A DNA stretch of 25,166 bases, from positions 1-25,166 of IMG/VR virus record IMGVR_UViG_3300010373_000127; one strand, given 5' to 3'. The position numbers were made by a program, and so were the translations under genes. Under the pieces are notes generated by a model. That model ran no database searches and was not told where the DNA came from. It saw nothing but the letters and a program-made list of their open reading frames with translations. This document shows positions 21,176-25,166 of this stretch, in pieces. Within the stretch, counting starts at the first letter, position 1. Each line of letters opens with the position of its first letter. The stretch is from a virus.

Positions 21176-21262
21176 ATGATATTCACAATTGTTTGTCTTA
21201 TTTTTATTCTTGCTGCGGCAACTGCGATCTTGATGGATTACATGGGATTTGTGGGGGAATAA
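21176..21262 (+). CDS. 28-residue hydrophobic microprotein
   Basis: ATG 21176 is 6-7 bases after a strong GGAGGAG. The product MIFTIVCLIFILAAATAILM then DYMGFVGE is one membrane-spanning helix with a short polar tail. The stop TAA leads directly into the next gene (1 bp gap). Size and hydrophobicity are like phage regulatory or holin-accessory microproteins. The strong ribosome site is the main support. Confidence 0.5.
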   Translation: MIFTIVCLIFILAAATAILMDYMGFVGE

Positions 21263-21263
21263 A

Positions 21264-21485
21264 ATGAGGCGCGTATTAATCATATCCTTTCTGCTGCTTT
21301 CAATGCAATTCAATTTATATTCCCAATCAAAATCAATCACCAGAAATTCAGCTCCTTATGTTTTTACAGCATCGATCATTGGTGGCGGAATCGCCATTTC
21401 TTCGATCATTATGTATATATTTTTATCCAAGAGAATAGACAAGAGATTTGATGATTTGGTTAAAAATAAAAAGAGAGATCAATGA
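21264..21485 (+). CDS. Small exported/anchored protein before the terminase gene
   Basis: I choose ATG 21264, after GGGGG; an in-frame ATG at 21249 lies inside the preceding microprotein and lacks a ribosome site. The 73-residue product has a signal-like N-terminus (MRRVLIISFLLLSMQFNLYS), a short polar stretch, a hydrophobic segment (about 29-51, 'VFTASIIGGGIAISSIIMYIFL') and a Lys/Arg-rich tail (RIDKRFDDLVKNKKRDQ). Its stop overlaps the terminase ATG as ATGA. One of a set of similarly built proteins in this window; function not recognised. Confidence 0.58.
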   Translation: MRRVLIISFLLLSMQFNLYSQSKSITRNSAPYVFTASIIGGGIAISSIIMYIFLSKRIDKRFDDLVKNKKRDQ

Positions 21486-22858
21486 AGATTGATGTAGAGA
21501 GTATCGTTACTTTAGACAAATTCAAATTGCGCTGGTATCAAGAACCTTTATGGGATGCCATTGAGAATAAAGGCTATCGCAAAGTTCTCGCGGTAATGCC
21601 ACGGCGTTGTGGTAAAGATATCACTGCATGGAACTTATGCATTCGCCAATGTTTAAAAAAGATTTGTTTGGTGTATTATGTTCTCCCTACATATTCTCAA
21701 GCGAGAAAAACTGTTTTTGATGCGATTTCTTCTGATGGGGATAAGTTCCTTGATTTTATTCCTAAGAAATTAGTCGAAGCTATTAATATTGCGGAGATGA
21801 AAATCCGTTTTAAAAATGGCTCGATACTGCAATGCATAGGGGGCGATTCTTATGATACGTCCTTGGTAGGAACGAACCCCTATGCCATTGTTTTCTCTGA
21901 ATATTCCCGCATGACACCCAAGGCCTATGAATTTGCGCGCCCTATTCTTGCTGCTAATGGCGGTTGGTGCATGATGCTCTCGACTCCCTTTGGAAAAAAT
22001 CACATGTGGCATCTGTGGAAGGTTGCCCAAGATCTTGATGATTGGTATGTGTCACACATGAAAACATCAGAGATTGAACATATTGATCGGGATGTTCTTG
22101 AACAAGAGCGCTCACAGATGTCTGAAGAGCTCTACATGCAAGAGTATGAATGCTCATTTGATCGCGGTGTTGAGGGGGGCTATTACTCCAAAAACCTCGA
22201 ACAATTGCGACAAAATGGTCAGATCACTGCGGTTTCTTGGGAGCCGGGCCTCCTTACCCATGTGGCCATGGATATTGGAGTGAATGATGCAACAACACTC
22301 ATCTGGTTTCAGGTTGTTGGTGAAGGGACCGTTATTCGCATAATAGATTGTTATAGCAATACCGGGCTCGGGCTCGATCATTATGCAAAAGTATTGCAGG
22401 AGAAGCCCTATAAGTATGGGAAGTATTTTGCACCACATGATATTAAGGTCAGGGAATGGGGTGGTGGAGCAATTAGTCGCTATGAAAAAGCGCGACAATT
22501 AGGAATAGAATTTACCCTTTTAGATCAAGCAGGAGTTCATGATGGGATTGAAAACGTATGGACTCATTTTCCTAAGTTTTGGATTGATGAAACAAAGTGT
22601 CGCTCCCTCATTAATGCACTTGAAAACTATCGACGAGAATGGGATGAGTTGCGACAAGTATATAAGGATAAGCCCATACACAATTGGGCCTCTAACTATG
22701 CCGATGCTTTGCGCTATCTCTGTATGTCTTTACACAAGACGAAAAAGGGAATGTCCTCAGAGGAATTTGAACGCAAGAAAGCTGAGGCTTTATATGGTAG
22801 CAATGGATCCCTACCCCGGTTCTTCGACAAAAATATTAAGTATCAGGGATTTAGATAG
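21482..22858 (+). CDS. terL: Terminase large subunit
   Basis: A 458-residue ATPase-nuclease that packages phage DNA into the procapsid through the portal. Walker A-like PRRCGKD at 40-46; Walker B region AIVFSEY at 135-141, with Ser-Glu instead of Asp-Glu; motif III 'STPFGKNH' at 167-174. The nuclease domain has Asp264 (AMDIGVNDAT), Asp289 (RIIDCYSN) and a C-terminal 'HNWASNYADALRYL' containing Asp408, the usual three acidic metal ligands. Length fits the 450-500 residue class of terminases. It overlaps the upstream small gene by 4 bp and is 27 bp before the next gene, and the portal follows in the same operon. Confidence 0.92.
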   Translation: MKIDVESIVTLDKFKLRWYQEPLWDAIENKGYRKVLAVMPRRCGKDITAWNLCIRQCLKKICLVYYVLPTYSQARKTVFDAISSDGDKFLDFIPKKLVEAINIAEMKIRFKNGSILQCIGGDSYDTSLVGTNPYAIVFSEYSRMTPKAYEFARPILAANGGWCMMLSTPFGKNHMWHLWKVAQDLDDWYVSHMKTSEIEHIDRDVLEQERSQMSEELYMQEYECSFDRGVEGGYYSKNLEQLRQNGQITAVSWEPGLLTHVAMDIGVNDATTLIWFQVVGEGTVIRIIDCYSNTGLGLDHYAKVLQEKPYKYGKYFAPHDIKVREWGGGAISRYEKARQLGIEFTLLDQAGVHDGIENVWTHFPKFWIDETKCRSLINALENYRREWDELRQVYKDKPIHNWASNYADALRYLCMSLHKTKKGMSSEEFERKKAEALYGSNGSLPRFFDKNIKYQGFR

Positions 22859-22884
22859 CGGAGATATCCAAGAAAGGTAATGCT

Positions 22885-23103
22885 ATGTACCGATTATGTA
22901 TTGTATGGGCTTTCATGAGTTTCATATCTATTAATTGCGTACAAATATCACGACCAATAGTCAGAAGTTATGTCATTTACTTTCATTTGGGATACCGTCG
23001 GTGGCGCCCAACGAATATTATTATTCCTCCCAAGACAATCGGCAAGATAATTCCCAAGAAAAAAAGAAAAATCTGCGGTACATTTAATTCATTTACCGTA
23101 TAA
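22885..23103 (+). CDS. Hypothetical basic protein with hydrophobic N-terminus
   Basis: A 72-residue product; AAAGG lies 5 bases before ATG 22885. The N-terminus is hydrophobic (MYRLCIVWAFMSFISINCV) like a signal sequence, with Cys at 5 and 18, then a Tyr/Arg and Pro/Ile-rich middle (RRWRPTNIIIPPKTIGKIIP) and a Lys-rich 'KKKRKIC' near the end. Between terminase and portal genes, so part of the packaging operon. No family recognised. Confidence 0.5.
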   Translation: MYRLCIVWAFMSFISINCVQISRPIVRSYVIYFHLGYRRWRPTNIIIPPKTIGKIIPKKKRKICGTFNSFTV

Positions 23104-23129
23104 AAGTTGAGTGGAGAGACGAAGATTTT

Positions 23130-23381
23130 ATGATGAAAAAATTAGTTCGCCGCGGCGCTTCATTGGCGATAGTTATACCCGATGCATTGCTACACAGCGT
23201 GGGCATCACACTTCAAACCACACTCTTGCTGTCGGAACAAGATGGCACCATAGTTATTACCCCAATCCTTCAACAAGATCCTGACCGAGCGGCACAATAT
23301 AATCGACCCTCCCCTGAAAAAGTAGCCATTAAACAACGATTATCAACAAAAAGAATGGGCGGAAAACAACTATATCAATAA
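23130..23381 (+). CDS. AbrB/MazE-like DNA-binding protein
   Basis: An 83-residue product. 'KKLVRRGASLAIVIPDALLHSVGITLQTTLLL' then 'EQDGTIVITPI' is the swapped-hairpin AbrB fold pattern: a basic strand, 'G-x-S-L-A-x-x-I-P', a short helix 'LLHSVGI', and a 'DGTIVITP' strand. The C-terminus is basic with 'PEKVAIKQRL'. In other genomes such proteins are MazE-type antitoxins or transition regulators, but no toxin gene is adjacent. ATG 23130 and the immediate next ATG are both possible starts. It lies between the terminase and portal genes, an unusual place for a regulator. Confidence 0.68.
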   Translation: MMKKLVRRGASLAIVIPDALLHSVGITLQTTLLLSEQDGTIVITPILQQDPDRAAQYNRPSPEKVAIKQRLSTKRMGGKQLYQ

Positions 23382-23463
23382 TAATAGTATTAACTTGCCC
23401 TACATAAGCTCCTGATTTACTCTATGGGAATGAAAACAATTTTTATAGGGAGATAATGGTACT

Positions 23464-25166
23464 ATGCTCATTCGACCACAAGAATATATCGGGGGCGATT
23501 TTAGTCCCATTAAAAAGAAAATAGATGCTGCATACAATGCAAATCAATCTATTTGGCAAGTATTTTGGACAGAAGCGACACTCGATACACGTCTTGAGGC
23601 AGGGGATACTTCCTTAATGGCGGAAATAAATAGCAATCTCACTAACAATGGATCTGCTTCGTATTATTTTAATCGAGTTCGCCCTCTTTTAAGCATGGTT
23701 TCCGGTCGACAAATAGATAATCGAAAGTCGACTATTGTTGTCCCACTTGAAAATGGAGATCAAGAAACCGCGGATCAGTGGAGTAAGATACTTCTCCATA
23801 TTTATAAAAAAGAACATGTGTATCAAAAAATATCCCAAGCATTTCATCAGGGCGCCTGTATTTCAGGAATGAATCTCTTGCAGGCATATATAGATTTTAG
23901 CGATGATCCTATCTTTGGGGACATTAGGATTAAGAATCTTCCCTATAATCAATTTTTTATAGACCCCTATTTTAGGCAAAAGGATCTTTCTGATTGTAAT
24001 TTTGTATGGGTTCGTAGTTATCTCACGCATGCAGCAGCGGCCCACTTAATGCCAGAATATTATGATGCAATTATGGCTCTTCCGGGAAATCCTACAGGAA
24101 CGGGTCGCGACGGCAGATTCCAATATATGCCAGAATCATATGGGCAAACCCAGTCCAATATGTTGGCCTATGATGAATTTTATTACCGAGATTTCCGTAA
24201 ACGAAAAATTGTTATCGATAAGGCAACCGGGGATTGGCGAGAAATAACACAAGAAGAAATTGATACAATAGATTTTGAACGATTCAAGTCAGAAAACCCT
24301 CAAATTGAATTACAAGATCAAGTGGTACCAACTGTTCGACTTGCAATCATGATACAAGATAAAGTTTTTTATGATGGACAGAATCCTTTTGGTATTGATA
24401 ATTATCCTTTTGTTCCGGTTATTGGCTATTACAACCCAATGATGCCTTATTTCTATTCTCGCATTCAGGGAATAGCCCGATCGCTTCGCGATCCACAAAT
24501 GCTTCTTAATCGTCGCATTATTTTATCTGCAGATATGCTTGAGTCACAAGTTAATTCTGGATTTATCTTTAAGGAAAATGCGGTCATCGATGTTAAACAT
24601 CTATTCCAAACTGGACAGGGTCGCATCATTCCATTAAAAGCTGAAGCTCAGATGACAGATATCCAGCCGATACAACCACCACAAATACCGCCATCATTCT
24701 TTGAGCTACAAGAAACATTCTCTAAAGAGCTCAACATGGTTTCCGGTATTACCGAAGAAAACATGGGTCATGTGGTTGATGAAAATGCTTCGGGATTTAA
24801 AACGGCCATCAGACAAAACGCGGGATTTGTCACCCTCAAGCCACTTTTTGAAAACCTTGATGATTCACAGAACCTGTTGGGCAATATATTAATGGATATG
24901 GTTCGATCAAATTATGGACCAATCAAAATTCAAAATATTCTCGAGGGGCAGCAACCCCAGCCACAATTTTTCAATAAAGCATTCGGCAAATATCATTGCA
25001 TGGTTCAAGATGGATTTGACACGCTCTCTCAAAAACAAATGCAGTTTGCGCAGCTTTCTTATTTGCGTGAAATGGGAGTTCAGATACCAGATAAGACAAT
25101 GATTGAAGCAGCGACTATTCAGAAGAAAACTGATCTTATGCGAGAAATGGACGAGCAATCTAAACA
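23464..25166 (+). CDS. P22-type portal protein (3' truncated by window edge)
   Basis: The frame from ATG 23464 is open to the window end: 567 codons plus 2 bases. A GGGAG lies 11 bases upstream, longer than usual. The product begins MLIRPQEYIGGDFSPIKKKI; it has 'FNRVRPLLSMVSGRQIDNRK' (about residues 72-91), and further 'LPYNQFFIDPYF' (about 160-171), 'YPFVPVIGYYNP' and 'GIARSLRDPQMLLNRR' (about 339-354), with 'NMVSGITEENMG' downstream. These are conserved portions of the P22-like portal family. Portal rings of 12 subunits form the DNA entry vertex, bind the terminase, and join the tail. Its place right after the terminase agrees. P22 portals are about 725 residues, so roughly 150 are probably missing. 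Confidence 0.85.
   Translation, partial: MLIRPQEYIGGDFSPIKKKIDAAYNANQSIWQVFWTEATLDTRLEAGDTSLMAEINSNLTNNGSASYYFNRVRPLLSMVSGRQIDNRKSTIVVPLENGDQETADQWSKILLHIYKKEHVYQKISQAFHQGACISGMNLLQAYIDFSDDPIFGDIRIKNLPYNQFFIDPYFRQKDLSDCNFVWVRSYLTHAAAAHLMPEYYDAIMALPGNPTGTGRDGRFQYMPESYGQTQSNMLAYDEFYYRDFRKRKIVIDKATGDWREITQEEIDTIDFERFKSENPQIELQDQVVPTVRLAIMIQDKVFYDGQNPFGIDNYPFVPVIGYYNPMMPYFYSRIQGIARSLRDPQMLLNRRIILSADMLESQVNSGFIFKENAVIDVKHLFQTGQGRIIPLKAEAQMTDIQPIQPPQIPPSFFELQETFSKELNMVSGITEENMGHVVDENASGFKTAIRQNAGFVTLKPLFENLDDSQNLLGNILMDMVRSNYGPIKIQNILEGQQPQPQFFNKAFGKYHCMVQDGFDTLSQKQMQFAQLSYLREMGVQIPDKTMIEAATIQKKTDLMREMDEQSK

Noticed and set aside
21147-21176. Nine-codon frame directly before the 28-residue gene
   Set aside because: Too short to support as a gene, although a GGGG lies before the ATG; a leader-peptide role cannot be shown.
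20992-21267. 91-codon plus-strand frame overlapping two small genes
   Set aside because: It overlaps the 20789 gene in another frame and runs through the strong ribosome site and start of the 28-residue gene at 21176; its Cys/His/Trp-rich content looks like a shadow.
22154-22498. Minus-strand 114-codon frame in the terminase gene
   Set aside because: Antisense of the conserved nuclease domain.

Overview
The window looks like about 25 kb of the genome of a tailed double-stranded DNA bacteriophage (or prophage) with a P22-type, short-tailed particle. It is AT-rich by eye, densely packed, and uses Shine-Dalgarno starts of the AGGAG type, so the host is bacterial; nothing visible names the host. 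Key support comes from a terminase large subunit, a P22-type portal (cut by the right edge), a P22 gp10-like tail nozzle (cut by the left edge), two ejection-protein candidates, an array of tail fibres (one with an S74 self-cleaving chaperone, two with C1q-like tips), two ERF-type annealing proteins and a RusA-type resolvase. No integrase, major capsid protein, scaffold, DNA polymerase or obvious endolysin is visible. The portal at the right edge and the nozzle at the left edge suggest that the missing head genes lie on a circular or circularly permuted map between the two ends.

Layout. (A) 1-4850, plus strand: tail nozzle, a small virion protein and two glycine-zipper proteins in the position of P22 ejection genes. 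(B) 4851-5279, minus strand: a two-membrane-segment protein and an Arc-size ribbon-helix-helix protein, an opposite-strand island exactly where P22 keeps its immI region (sieA, mnt, arc). (C) 5391-12907, plus strand: tail-fibre and adhesin cassette built from shared modules, with a small tail-fibre-assembly-like gene and two paralogous 110-residue proteins. A perfect hairpin separates it from (D). (D) 16127-13001, minus strand: early-type operons with small membrane proteins, two ERF paralogues, and unknown proteins. (E) 16255-18585, plus strand: a small HTH regulator, a 416-bp gene-free leader, a winged-helix replication-initiator-like protein, and RusA. (F) 18651-25166, plus strand: putative small terminase subunit, a run of small overlapping genes (Cys-rich and membrane proteins), terminase large subunit, an AbrB/MazE-like protein, and the portal.

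Regulation. Three promoters in different parts of the window (before the 4851-5045 gene, between the divergent 16127 and 16255 genes, and before the small terminase) carry the same pair of hexamers, CACTTA-N14-CGCTTA, flanking the -35 box at nearly the same register. This looks like one phage regulon, probably controlled by the HTH protein beside the triple site. A 17-base exact copy of part of the site lies in the first codons of the replication gene. Together the parts suggest a temperate-type phage in which one repressor controls the immI-like island, the divergent switch, and the packaging operon. This is inference from sequence pattern alone.
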